From Ceratopteris richardii (lineage: Eukaryota; Streptophyta; Polypodiopsida; Polypodiales; Pteridaceae), in assembly GCA_020310875.1 (NCBI GenBank), contig CM035407.1:89972632-90036631 (forward strand): DNA of 64,000 nucleotides, written 5' to 3'. Positions 9,881 to 20,060 of this stretch are shown here, in pieces. The first letter of the stretch is position 1; each line of letters begins with the position of its first letter. The position numbers and the translations under genes were made by a program. The notes beneath the pieces are model-generated. The model searched no databases. It was not told the origin of the DNA and saw only the letters and a program-made list of their open reading frames with translations.

Positions 9881-11245
9881 TTAATCGTATTCAGCTGCAT
9901 CTTTACAAAATCTTCTAGTGTGGCCAAATTCACTGCAAAAATGGCAGCGAGGTGGTGGCAAATTAGTATTTTCCTGTGCTGGTCCTCCCTGCCAATGGTT
10001 TGCATTGTAGTTATTATTTCTCTGTCCTCTGTAATTTCGATATCCCTGCTGCTGGTTGTTTCTCATTTGAGGAGGTACATAGTGATTGGCAGGCTGCCCT
10101 GGTTCTTGTATAATTGCATTCACTGTTGCTGTTCCCTGTACTTTAGCGTTGTATGCGCAGTTTTCGGTGGAATGTCCTTTCGTGTTACAGATAGCACAAA
10201 ACAATTGGTTGAGGGCACAAGTGGCACTGGTATGCCCTGAATTCTTGCATGTGGTGCAGTACATCTGTCTGGTCGGATCTTCTGCAACATTTTTACTTGT
10301 TTTTAACCATTCCAGGTCTTTTGTAAATCCTCCAACCTTGTTTTCCAGCTGCAAAGCCATCGCAATCACCACATCTAGCGTCATAGCTCCCACACAGCGT
10401 ATGATCATAATCTGTTTAAGTTGCGGAGTCAAACCATTGATAAACCATTGAGTGATAACGTCATCCGGTAGGTTGGCATGTACTGGGGGTAATTGCCTCA
10501 AATGCGTTCTGAATAGGGTGGCATATTCCTGCACTGTCTGATTCATCTTCTGTCTATTGTTTTGCAAGTAATCAAAAATTTCGGCTGGATTCTTCTTTAG
10601 CCTGAATCTGTGCAAAAATGCATCCCTTACAGCTTCATAGGTGCCGAAATGATTAATATCATATTCTGTAAGCCACCTGGCTGCTTCATTAACCAATGTA
10701 GACTGGAAGACAATAGCTTTATATGCCGGATCAGGTGGATGATTGAGCACTACGTAACTTATCTCAAATGTGCGTACATGAGCATCTGGGTCATCACCTG
10801 GAAATCCTCCGAATTTAGTGTACATTACTCCTGTTGGAGTCGGTAGGGGTGGAAATAACTGTTGCTGCTGCTGTTGTTGTTGTTGTTGTTGTTGTTGTTG
10901 CCCACTCATCGTGCTGGTGGTGGTATTGGGACTATCTTCTGTATCCCGAGGCTGAATATCTGAACCGTCTGAATCTGTGTCGTCAGTCTGTACACTTTCC
11001 GGCTTGCCAATATCGTTCAATATGTTTCTGATTTCAGTTTTGAATAAGCTACCCTTCTCCTTGGTATGAGATGTAGGAGTACTTACTCCAAATAGCGGCG
11101 ACTGGACTAAAGATCCACCAACAAATGGTAAACCGTCACCGGAAGACTGTGAACTCTCAACAACTGGTACCGAAATAACACCAGAAGATATCGAATTTTC
11201 ACCAAAACAAGGTTCTTTTTCACCTCCACTGATTTCTTTGGCCAA
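9881..11245 (-). pseudogene. gag: Gag with three zinc knuckles (nested gypsy)
   Basis: A 454-aa stretch. After an acidic, Ser/Thr-rich N-terminus and a poly-Gln run (residues ~115-130), the capsid-like domain follows (FGGFPGDDPDAHVRTFEISY, ARWLTEYDINHFGTYEAVRD, YLQNNRQKMNQTVQEYA). Near the C-terminus three CCHC knuckles are visible: CTTCKNSGHTSATC, CAICNTKGHSTENC and CHFCSEFGHTRRFC. Gag packages the genomic RNA. It is the longest open stretch of this element. The start at 11,245 is the first Met; homology to the + strand gag fragment suggests the frame once began further upstream. Confidence 0.9.
10861..10900. repeat. CAG/CAA (poly-Gln) microsatellite in gag
   Basis: About 13 CTG/GTT triplets on the + strand encode the poly-Gln run of the minus-strand gag. 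The frame is preserved through the repeat. Confidence 0.9.
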
Positions 11246-11323
11246 TACGTTTCTATTCGCAGACGAATTCGAATCTTGACCTACTGGTGCTAAATTAACT
11301 TCACCCGGTGTCCTGGTAGACTC

Positions 11324-11436
11324 TTGATTTTCCCAAATTTCTCACTTCAGATAGAAATATACTACTATCCAAGAATTCTATCCAGAATCTGTTTATACTG
11401 CATAATCCTATAGTTCACAATCAATTCTTCCAAAGA
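11324..11436 (-). repeat. Inverted LTR piece inside nested element
   Basis: The reverse complement of these 113 bases matches LTR positions 3,604-3,716 with only about three differences. It sits just upstream of the minus-strand gag, in the order LTR then gag. That order shows the family's LTR normally reads in the same sense as gag, so the flanking LTRs read opposite to the internal gag-pol block. Confidence 0.9.
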
Positions 11437-12110
11437 TAGCAGTTTTCGGTCAAAGAGATGAGGCACTGGCTGAGCTCAGAAAGAACGAAGAATTATTAAA
11501 TGATGCAAATACAGAAATCATCCAGTTGAAGCAAGATCTACAGGATAAAGAAGATGCACGAGTCGCTTTAGGAAATCTACTAGAAGTAAGTAGACAGCAC
11601 TTAAATGAAGCAGTACAAAAAGGACAAGAGATGGCAGATGTGCTTAAGAAGACTGATTATGAACTCCAGAGAACCAAGAGAGATTTATTCTTAAACGACA
11701 TTTGATCGGCGAAGCACAATTATAGAAGGACATCGCTAGTACACGCCGAGAGCGCGACGCATATTACAGGACAATCCAGTTTCAGAATCAGGAAGTACAA
11801 AGAAGGGAAAACCAGCTGAACGCTCAAAAAGATACATTAGTCAGAATGGAGAAGCAACTTGTAGAGATGAAAGTACCCAGAGATGCGGCCTTATCAAACG
11901 AATTTTATTTACAAGAGGCTTTCCTGCAGACGCAGGCAGAAGTTTTGCTGACCGAAGTAATTTCATGAAGTTCTGTAAGAACAGATACCCAATTAGTAGA
12001 ACTAGATGTTTTAAAACAGATGTTAGAAGCCTTAAAGAAGAAAATAGCCCGAATTTTTAGATTAGCAAGATCCATGTACTTAGAAGGTATAGTCGATGAA
12101 CCATGAGTTT
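11437..12110 (+). pseudogene. Coiled-coil ORF remnant, + strand
   Basis: The + strand reads as heptad-rich sequence in more than one open stretch, for example QRDEALAELRKNEELLNDAN and EIIQLKQDLQDKEDARVALG near the start and LDVLKQMLEALKKKIARIFR near the end. The content is high in Glu, Lys, Gln and Leu with no enzymatic motif. It is probably the C-terminal part of an extra ORF of the outer element lying next to the right LTR. The family is not identified. Fossil, broken. Confidence 0.5.
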
Positions 12111-12134
12111 TTACATTTTGATATACATGCGGGT

Positions 12135-12156
12135 TCGAGTCCACAGTGCATGCCAG
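12135..12156 (-). other. tRNA-3'-end-like sequence at LTR edge
   Basis: The + strand TTCGAGTCC followed by 10 bases and CCA, one base before the right LTR, resembles the T-loop and 3' end of a tRNA. On the minus strand it reads TGGCATGCACTGTGGACT directly after an LTR end, as a primer-binding site would. The distance from T-loop to CCA is one base short of a standard tRNA. This competes with the + strand candidate at 3,810. Confidence 0.4.
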
Positions 12157-13168
12157 TGTTAGTCGGCCGCCAGATTGGCGATTGTAAAAACTGAATCTTG
12201 TTCACACGAACGAAAGGTTGTTACACAAATACTTTGTAATCTTTATATAAAGCAATGAAAAAGAGATGCTGTAGTGACATTCCGTGAGATCACCAAACTG
12301 TCTGTCTGGGTGATTAGTCTGTGACGTTGCTATGGTGTTGTTGAACAATCTTGAGTATACTGTTCTTGTTTTGCCTTGTTGTCTATTGATACTGGTTTTT
12401 TGTTGAGAGTTATATAGACGTCCAGTAGATGGCCAAACTGTTTGTGTGGGCGAGTCATTTTGCGGGGTTCTGTTGCGAGTATTCTGCAAATTACGTGAAC
12501 TGTGGTGTCCTTCTATTTTGGTGAGGTTTGTAAGTCGCTGATAAATCTCGGTAGTTGTTGTAGTATGTTCTATGAACTTTGAGTCGCATGGTATTTGTCT
12601 TCTAAATTTGAATCTGTCCTTGTTCGGTAAAGAGTAAGTAGCAGTAAGGCTCGTCTTCCTTGCTTACTGAATCGTTGTCCCGCAAAGGGTACTATTGCGA
12701 GTTGTGTGTTACGGTAGTTCTTATATGGTACACTGATCCCTGAATGAGTATTAATCACTGTATGAATTGGTATTCAGTACGGTGTGCTTGAGACCTTTGA
12801 GTTCTCCCGTGCCTTCCGTTGTGTCTGATTGCACCTAGTCGGTAAAGGGTAACTTACTACTATTATTTCTATTGTTATAGTAACTGGTATTTGGATAGTT
12901 CCTGAGTAATCAAGTAACTCTGTATCGCGATCCTGAATAGTATGGTGCTGTGTGTGTTCGGTAAACTTTGGAAGAATTGATTGTGAACTATAGGATTATG
13001 CAGTATAAACAGATTCTGGATAGAACTCTTGGACAGTAGTATATTTGTGTGTGAAGTGAGAAATTTGGGAAAATCAAGCATAGGGCCTCTGTCTAACAGA
13101 CCCCTTCCACTCCCAAGAACCCAATAAATGTTTAAACGCGCTACTGACAGTTAGTCCCGCGTTTAACA
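12157..13168 (+). repeat. Right LTR of nested gypsy element
   Basis: 1,012 bases with the same TGTTA...TAACA ends as the left LTR. By hand I count about 46 substitutions and no insertions or deletions against 2,797-3,808. The copia gag resumes immediately after its AGAG flank. Confidence 0.95.
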
Positions 13169-13700
13169 AGAGACAACATCAAATAATGTGTATCTGATGA
13201 GACAATTTTATGAACTTCACATGAAGGACAAGGATAGTTTTGCTGCTCATTTAAATGAGTTTGATGCTATATTCTCCTAGTAATAGGCTCAGAAAATGGA
13301 AATGGATAATGAAATGTAATCAGTATTGCTGTTATGCACCTTGCCATCATCATGGGATACATTTTGCACATATATTAGCAATAGTGCACCTGTTGATAAG
13401 CTCCTCTATGATGACATATGAGGAGCACTCTTGAGTGAAGAGATTCATAGAAAATCTATGGTTGGCACTGAGAGTGGAGATGCATATGATGTTTGTGATT
13501 CTTACCAAGGAAAGAATCACCAACATGGCACGAGAAAAAACAAGGAAAAGAATGGTCACCGGAATAAGAGTAGAAGTAAATCCAGGAAGAGGGATACTGA
13601 ATGCCATTATTGTCATAGGAAAGTACGTATGAAGAAAGACTCTTATGCATTAAAGAATGCTAAAGGTAAAGGACAGAACGTTGATGGGCATGTTTAAGAG
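13169..13700 (+). pseudogene. gag: Copia gag, remainder
   Basis: Right of the gypsy insertion, copia gag continues with a typical 'LMRQFYELHMKDKDSFAAHL' helix region near 13,190-13,250, then a basic Arg/Lys-rich stretch (13,500-13,600) and a zinc-knuckle-like CHYCHRK near 13,600. It is part of the same gag as 2,440-2,796. Fossil. Confidence 0.8.
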
Positions 13701-14235
13701 CTACCAGCACCATCTACTTTGACTGTGAAGATTCAAGAAATTAATGCTATTTTTTATTTTTTTCCAGAAATTAATGCTATTTTTTATTATCCTGATGTGT
13801 TGACACTTGATAGTATTGTGCCAACTGAGGTGCTTATGTCTGATTCTCTTTCCCACACATGGCTGCTAGATTCTGGTGCTTCTTTTAATGTGACACCACA
13901 CAAAAATGGTTCTCTAATTATGCAGCAAAGTCTCTTGGTACCGTGAGACTTGGTGACTCTTACCAGTGTGATGTTGTGGGGATTGGAGATGTGGTTGTGC
14001 AGTTCATTGATGGTTCAACATTTCCTATGCATAATGTATGCCATGTACCTTAGTTATCACGCAGTTTGAAGTTAGTTGGCCAACTTGATGACCTTGGTTA
14101 CAAGGTGGTCTTCTATGTTCAGTCCTTTCGCATATCAAAGGGCAATATGGTTATTGCAAAAGGAAGCAAAGTTGGCTCACTTTATCCTTTATTTGTATCA
14201 CAGAAAGAACACTTGTTAGCTGTTACTAAATAGCC
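13701..14235 (+). pseudogene. pol: Copia protease region
   Basis: HTWLLDSGASFNVTPHKNGS (about 13,855-13,915) is the classic copia aspartic protease active site (DSGAS). Downstream, LGDSYQCDVVGIGDVVVQFI and the 'SLKLVGQLDDLGYKVVFY' region follow, as in other plant copia elements. The protease processes the polyprotein. Confidence 0.85.
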
Positions 14236-15076
14236 TATGGCTTGTATTTGACATAGTCATTTGGGCCATATATCTAGTAGTGGAATGGAAAATCTTTCTC
14301 ATTCTGGCTACTTACCTGTGTTATCTTTCTCCGATTTTTCATTTTAAGCACTGTGAATAAGGAAAGCAAACCAGAAATGTGCATAGAATGCACATTGACT
14401 CTTCAATTCAGCCTTTAGATCTCATACATACAGATGTGTGTGGTCATATGCCCACTAGGACCTTAGGTGGCTCTCTTTACTTTGTCACTTTCATAGATGA
14501 TGCTACTAGAAAATTTTGGGTACATCCTTTCAAATCAAAGGATGAGGTATACCCTTTCTTCTAGTATTGCCAAAGGTCTGAAAGTGGCACAAGAGTTGTG
14601 GATAGGGAAGCCACCATATTATGATCATCTTCAAGTTTTGGGTGTGAAGCATATGTTCATATACCCAAGAATCTTAGAAAAATGTTGGACATAACTCAAA
14701 GAAATGCATTTTTCTTGGATATGGTCAAGAAAGAGAATTTGGATATTGCTTATGGGATATTGAAACACGGATAGTGATCAGAAGTAGTAATGTCATTTTC
14801 AATGAGTCTAAGATGCATAAATAGCCCATCAAGGAGGTTGAAGTGAGAAGAGTGGTGTTTGAGGATATCAGTCCTTGGGTTAGCATGCATAAAAATGTAG
14901 CACATAGGGATGTTCAAGAGAATGTCCATTTAAATGAGTATGCACATGTTCCTGTTCAGCAACCATTGAGACGTTCTACACGTGTCTCATATCCACCTGA
15001 TAGATATGTTCCAGGTTTAGATTTTGTTATGCTAACAGATGCCGGTGAGCCTTCTTGCTACAAAGAGGCTATGTAG
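14236..15076 (+). pseudogene. pol: Copia GAG-pre-integrase and integrase
   Basis: The pre-integrase zinc region (H.HLGHIS..GMENL near 14,260-14,300) precedes the integrase core start at 14,379 (HRMHIDSSIQPLDLIHTDVC, LGGSLYFVTFIDDATRKFW). C-terminal integrase and linker sequence follows to 15,076 (VRRVVFEDISP-like and PLRRSTRVSYPPDRYVPG). The same domains are seen on the minus strand in the 36-63 kb copia pieces. Broken. Confidence 0.85.
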
Positions 15077-15079
15077 ACA

Positions 15080-16074
15080 AAGGATCATGTCAACTGGGAG
15101 CGTGCCATGAAGAGTGAATTGGATTCTATTCACAAGAATGGTACTTGGGATTTAGTACCTTTGCCAAAGGGCAAGAAAGCTTTACCATGTAAATGGGTAT
15201 ATAAGCTAAAATTAACTTAAGATAGTGCTTCTCCAAAGTATAAAGCATGAATCATTGCAAAGATGACTACCCTGCGCATGTTGCTTGGATTTGTTGCAAG
15301 GAAATTCTGGTTTGTAAGCTCAAGAAGAGCTTGTATGGACTTAAACTGTCCCCTAGACAATGGTAGCAAAACTTTGATGCTTTTATGAATTCTCCAGGCT
15401 ATTATCATTGCAATGAGGATCATTTCCTCTACACAAAGAGATGCTCAGATGGCAGCTTGATATGCTTGATACTTTATGTCAATTATATGTTGAATGCTGG
15501 GAAGTACTCTTATGATTTGTCAATTCTCAAAAAGAAGTTGAGTCAGACCTTTGATATGAAGGATTTGGGGGATGACAAACATATTCTTGGCATGCACATT
15601 ACTCATGATCAGAGTAAAAGATGCATATACTTGTCTCAAAATGAGTACATATCCAAAGTACTTCACAAGTTCAATATGCAAGGTGGAAAGGCATTGAGTA
15701 CACCTTTACCCACATATGTGAAATTGAGCAAGGATGATTGCCGCAAATCAGATGAGGAAAAGGAATTCATGAACCAAATTCCCTATCAGTCTATTGTTGG
15801 TAGTCTCATGTACGCTATGGTAGCTACGAGACCAGATATTGCATTTGTAGTGGGAGTTGTTAGCAGATATATGTCTAATCCTGGCAAGAAGCATTGGGAA
15901 GCCATCAAGATGATTTTGAGATATCTGAGTGGTACTAAGGACAAGTGTCTATGCTTAGGTAGAGGGAACCCATCCATTATTGGTTATAGAGATTCTAAAT
16001 ATGCTCGTTGTTTAGACAACTATAAGTCTACATCAAGGTACATTTTTCATTTTTCTAGAGGTGTTATCTCTTGA
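15080..16074 (+). pseudogene. pol: Copia reverse transcriptase
   Basis: The 229-aa stretch at 15,385-16,074 contains ICLILYVNYMLNAGK (the copia YVDDML-box position), FDMKDLGDDKHILGMHITHD, YLSQNEYISKVLHKFNMQGG, QSIVGSLMYAMVATRPDIAF and KHWEAIKMILRYLSGTKDKC, all standard copia RT blocks. Sequence from 15,080 carries the RT start region (SELDSIHKNGTWDL). The RT follows integrase, the copia order. Broken. Confidence 0.9.
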
Positions 16075-16440
16075 AGATCTCGTCTTCAAGAATGTATAGA
16101 TGTTTCCACCAAAGTGTATGTTGCAGCAAGTGAGGCATGTAAGGAAGCATTGTGGCTTTCTCGTCTTGCTTGTGATATGGGTTTACCTCAACATGTACCT
16201 CGCTTGCTCAGTGATAGTCAAAGTGCCATTGCTTTGGCTAAGAATCCGGTCTATCATGCAGAGTCCAAGCACATTGATGTGAGGTATCACTTCATTAGAG
16301 ATTGCTTAGCCACTGAACACATTGTTCTTGAGAAGGTTCACACTTGAGATAATGTTGCAGATGCTTTGACTAAAGCTCTACTACAGGATAGCTTTCGACA
16401 CTGTTGTCACTTGATGGGGGTTACTTGATTCTTGATCTTA
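16075..16440 (+). pseudogene. pol: Copia RNase H
   Basis: The block at 16,114-16,347 reads YVAASEACKEALWLSRLACD, SDSQSAIALAKNPVYHAESK and HIDVRYHFIRDCL, the conserved copia RNase H region (D in SDSQS; HID.RYHFIRD). It removes the RNA strand during reverse transcription. The pol sequence ends near 16,430. Confidence 0.9.
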
Positions 16441-16563
16441 CACAGTCACTTGTATACTGTGTAACATGCCCATCAGGTGGGAGGTATAGTTTGTATACTT
16501 ACACTCATGTCTTCTTTATCGTTCTTTATTTTTCTCCCATAGCTACTCTAGCTATATTGGCCT

Positions 16564-16657
16564 TTAGTGCGAGATTGTTACTGTTAGTGTCCATGTGAAA
16601 GGCCAACTGGCCACTAGACACTTCTTTGTATATGTTCTTTAATAAAACATATAGTGG
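16564..16657 (+). repeat. Polypurine tract and incomplete copia right LTR
   Basis: TTAGTGCGAGAT (16,564-16,575) is the copia polypurine tract (usual form AGTGGGAGAT), followed by TGTTACTGTTAGTGTCC, the LTR start. It matches the first part of the 299-bp LTRs at 36,504-36,802 and 60,983-61,281 (minus strand). Similarity fades near 16,657. Confidence 0.8.
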
Positions 16658-17040
16658 CCCGCATATCCAAAAATTCTAAATGCAACTGTTCTTTCAAGTA
16701 AAAAAACTCTATATGCACTAAAGGGTATCGAAGTAAAACCCATGTACCTTCAAAGATTCCTCACGGAGAATAGTGGAGAATCTGGCTCTTCACTATAGTG
16801 CTTATGAATAACACAATATAATTCTGGATTCAATTTTGGAAGATAATGGGTCACTGAATGAATATCCACTTTTGTCTTTCCTTTCTCCTCTATGGTTTTC
16901 CTTGTTCCCTTTCCCCTACCAAGATAGTTGTCTTCATGCAATATCGATAACTGTGGAAAAATTAAAAAACCTAGGTCAGAAGAAGTCCAAGGAAACTTTT
17001 AAAGTCATAGAAATAACTAGAAATGCAAGCAGAAGCAAAG
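16658..17040. other. No recognisable feature
   Basis: AT-rich sequence with only short incidental open frames. I see no conserved domain, repeat partner or RNA gene in this stretch. Confidence 0.5.
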
Positions 17041-17043
17041 CAT

Positions 17044-17400
17044 GAGACATCGATCCATTCAAGTGACTAGGGTCATTAGAGAATATCGGATGGGCCAAAT
17101 TGCTTGCATCGATCGTGTTTAACCCTAAACTTTATACTAACATATAATTTATGTTGAAAGTAGTATTTTTACACACAATTAGATGTTTATTATCAATGTT
17201 GCATGCAAGTCGTAGACACAATCGATTCAAGCGATTAGGGTAATCAGAGAATATCAGATGGGCCAAATCGCTTGCATCGTTCATGTTCAATTATTCACTC
17301 CAAACTTTATAAAAACATATAATTAATGTTGAAAATAGTATTTTTACACACAATTAGATGTTTATTATCAATCTTGCATGCAAGTAATAAACACGACCGA
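17044..17400. repeat. Two direct copies of a 175-bp unit
   Basis: The block around ACACACAATTAGATGTTTAT recurs with a period of 175 (17,171 and 17,346), and the flanking 'gattcaagcgattaggg'-type and 'gatgggccaaat' blocks recur with it. A short inverted match (ccctaatcgcttgaatc, 17,438-17,454) follows. Noncoding. Confidence 0.85.
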
Positions 17401-17496
17401 TTCAAGTGATCAAACTTATCGAATGTTCTTTGATGACCCTAATCGCTTGAATCCCCACCTCTAACACACCTTTGTTTTACATACCTTTACCTCATC

Positions 17497-17925
17497 GTCC
17501 TCCTTAATGAGCTCCTTTGAGTCAATAGATATGGTTCCTTTGTCCTCAGCAATGTCCAAAAATGAATAGTTGCGCCCAAATCAGTATATACCAACATCCT
17601 TCTGATGCTGATCAAAGTCTTCATCAACAACTGTTGTCTTCTCTGAAATCGCTCTTTCAAAGCAGCTTGAAAGAGCTTCTCATAAATCTTGGAATTCTTC
17701 ATTTGACAATGCTAAATCAAGATGCAAAAATTCTTCTTTTCTTTCTCCCTTCTCATTGATAAATCTTATTGCAACTTCCTCTGACTCAACTATAACATCA
17801 AGCTTGTAGTCTTCCCTGTGGTTGAAGAGCTCCTCAATGTAAAAGAGTGGAATAAATTCCTTTCTAGAGATGAAATAAAATGGAAGATTTGGGAGAAGAA
17901 GGGACTTCTCAGAAACTTTCACATC
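17497..17925 (-). other. Unrecognised ORF-bearing segment, present twice
   Basis: The minus strand holds an 80-aa ORF at 17,680-17,922 (FYFISRKEFIPLFYIEELFN, then VESEEVAIRFINEKGERKEE and FLHLDLALSNEEFQDL) followed by more acidic coding-like sequence (FLDIAEDKGTISIDSKELIK) in another frame. A close copy lies at 59,161-59,553. I do not recognise the family. It could be an exon of a host gene carried along by rearrangement, or an accessory part of a retroelement. No splice sites or promoter could be assigned. Confidence 0.45.
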
Positions 17926-18149
17926 TAGATGGCTCCCTTATTGCAGTCTCTGCTTTAAAAGTTGCCACATCAAAATTCTTGACCTGCTCTTCTTCTGCTT
18001 GGAGATTGATCAAGGGCACTTTATTAATGGCCATTACAAATTGGATATCATCAATTAAAAAGAAAACCTTTGAGTATCAAAATCAAGAAATTAGGGAGTT
18101 GATCTAAGGGTTTTTGAAATCTTGGGATTAATTTCTCCAACTTTTTGAC

Positions 18150-18760
18150 CAATTACGATATATAGAAATTCACATAGAATCCAAAGTTGAGGATGGTTTC
18201 ATTTATGTCCATGATAGTATGAACCTTCTCAAGAATGATGTTCTTAGTGGTTACGTAGTCTCTTGTGAAGTGATCACCTCAATGTGCTTGGTCTTTGAAT
18301 GATAGACCCGATTCTTAGGTAAAGTAGTGGCACTCTGACTATCACTAAGAAAACGAGGTACATATTGACGTATACCCATATCAAAAACAAAATGAAAAAG
18401 TTGCAATGCTCCCTTACATGCCTCACTTGTTGCAAGATACTCTCATTTTATACTGGAGATAGGTCTACATTCTTTAAGATGAGATCTCGAAGAGATGGAG
18501 CCTCAAAAAAAGTAAAAAATGTACCCTCATGTAGACTATCAATTGTGTACAAAACTAGAATAGTCAGAATCTTTGTAAACATTAATGGATGCATCTCCTC
18601 TAGCTAATCATAGACATTTGTGCTTAGTTCCACTTAGATACCTCAAAATCACCTTTGCTACTTCCCAATGCTTTCTAGGGTGTGTCAAGCAGTAAACTCA
18701 ACCACTGTATAGTTGAAAAACTAAAATCTGGAAAACATTTATTAGAGTATCCTCTACAAA
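18150..18760 (-). mobile_element. Copia RNase H/RT relic
   Basis: The minus strand is clearly related to the copia RNase H and RT-end region at 36,990-37,450, for example the blocks around 18,210-18,350 ('gaaccttctcaagaat', 'tcaatgtgcttggtctttg') and 18,640-18,690. It is much more diverged than the other copies here and so probably older. No useful open frame remains. Confidence 0.75.
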
Positions 18761-19019
18761 TAGAGCATATGACCAGTACCAAAAACTCATTGATCTACAA
18801 GTACTAACATGTCAAAATCCATATTGAATCACTTGTTCTACTGCATATAACCACTTAAATGAAAGAAGCCAACTAGACTTATTAGTCACCTATGAACAAC
18901 TAGCATTCATCTCCTATGGAAGGCTAGGTAAGCCTTCCACCTGTGGCATCGAAGAGACCCGAGGATCTTGGTTTCTCCCAATTATGAAAATCTGACCATG
19001 ATTTTCTTTATCAATGTCA

Positions 19020-19850
19020 AATGCATTACGCAAGAATGTAACCCCTATGGCACTAACCACATGGACATAGATAAACCATATCCATAAGTAAAATGGTAGT
19101 GAAAATCTGAAATCATAACCCAAAAACTATCCAACAACACTTGCAAGTGTATGTCAACTCCATTCTTTAGGCTCAAAAAACCTACATAAATCTACGAAGG
19201 TTGTTCCCATTAGAGCTGAAAAACTTTCAAGGAACCTATAAGAAGACTTAGAAGCTAAATGTACAGTACAAAAGGAGACACAACTTCAAGTGCCTCTAGC
19301 TCCAATATTGATTTTTGGACCAATATTTCCACCTATATAGTCCAAACTATCCCAAAACTGTAAAATCAACTTCTAATTGTCCCCAATTTCACACGCACTT
19401 AAACTCTCAAAACATTGGTGCTCAGAGCCCGAGAAGAGAGTTTGAAGGATCCAAAATAATGTTAACCTTAAGTATCTTCACTTGTAGAATCACGAAGCAG
19501 GGAATAGTGGTATGAAAATCTAATGTTAAGTGGTCCTTCGAGGGAGTGGTACTTGAACCGATGACCTCCCAGGAAGTGTTAGTTTCTTCTCTTCCTTAAT
19601 CATTGAATTCCTTCCTTATGCACCACCAACAACACCAATGATAACTTGGATGACTCGGATAACACGGTATTCCAAGGTCTATGCCTTGTTTATAGCCTTA
19701 ATTGTAAGCCTTCGAGGAACCGACAAAAATACTAAGGTGCGACAACAATGCGCCATCGTGATTTCCCCTTTGCAAGAGCTCCACAAATGTCCTCATGGTA
19801 GAAAACCAAGCTCTAGATGACCAACACAGTGCTCTACACAAACTTTGTAA
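19020..19850 (+). repeat. Repeat X, long diverged copy
   Basis: This dispersed repeat aligns by eye to 35,624-36,285 and, from its middle onward, to 39,350-39,870 and 62,939-63,396. Shared landmarks are 'accacatgga', 'ccaacaacac', 'aatgttaacctta', the 5S-like core (19,525-19,580) and a downstream block with 'gtaagccttcgag'. Its left half also occurs inverted at 1-232. It has no coding capacity that is conserved between copies. Confidence 0.75.
19525..19580 (+). repeat. 5S-rRNA-like core of repeat X (diverged)
   Basis: GTTAAG, then AGTGGTACTTGAACC and GATGACCTCCCAGGAAGT keep the layout of the 3' half of plant 5S rRNA (GTTAAGC...GTAGTAC...GGATGGGTGACCTCC.GGGAAGT). It is the weakest of the four copies. 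Confidence 0.55.
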
Positions 19851-19857
19851 ATACATA

Positions 19858-20010
19858 TGTGGGATTCAAACTCATGACCTACTGACTAGGAGTACGACGG
19901 GCTAACCATTTGCCCCAAAAGCCATGGTTGAGGATTACCTCCTAATCCTCCCTCTTAGGGTGTGGTTCAACCATCTCCTACTGGTCATATCTTGAGTCTA
20001 TCAATTCTTG
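19858..20010 (-). repeat. tRNA-like SINE candidate, copy 1
   Basis: Read on the minus strand it matches the better copy at 20,395-20,545: a 'GGTTAGCCC' A-box-like block, then 'GAGTTTGAATCCCAC' as a B-box-like block, with the same body ('aaccacaccctaagag', 'ggtaatcctcaaccatgg') upstream. It is more diverged than copy 2. Confidence 0.45.
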
Positions 20011-20060
20011 GCCTCTGCTTGGATTGATATCCTCACCCTTGTACAGTCTCTTGAATGATC

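Larger units (their letters stand above)
2797..13168. mobile_element. Nested Ty3/gypsy element with inverted interior
   Basis: Two 1,012-bp LTRs in the same orientation (2,797-3,808 and 12,157-13,168) begin TGTTA and end TAACA. The 4-base sequence AGAG lies directly left of one (2,793-2,796) and right of the other (13,169-13,172), consistent with a target duplication in the copia gag. Inside, a + strand primer-site candidate and gag start sit at the left, a + strand coiled-coil segment at the right, and between them a minus-strand block with gag, protease, RT, RNase H, integrase and an extra ORF. That block also carries an inverted LTR piece (11,324-11,436). Hand comparison of the LTRs gives about 46 differences in 1,012 with no length change. 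That is a few million years at fast plant rates and perhaps ten or more at slow rates. Broken, several breaks. Confidence 0.9.
2440..16657 (+). mobile_element. Ty1/copia element, split by a nested gypsy element
   Basis: A broken Ty1/copia retrotransposon on the + strand. In order: gag start (2,440-2,796), a 10.4-kb Ty3/gypsy insertion (2,797-13,168), the rest of gag (13,169-13,700), aspartic protease (~13,850), GAG-pre-integrase and integrase (14,236-15,076), reverse transcriptase (15,080-16,074), RNase H (to ~16,440), a polypurine tract (16,564-16,575) and an incomplete right LTR from 16,576. The order protease-integrase-RT is diagnostic for copia. No left LTR was recognised. It has many breaks and is clearly a fossil, older than the gypsy insertion. 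It belongs to the same family as the minus-strand copia pieces at 36.5-40.3, 47.6-48.6 and 61.0-62.9 kb. Confidence 0.9.
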
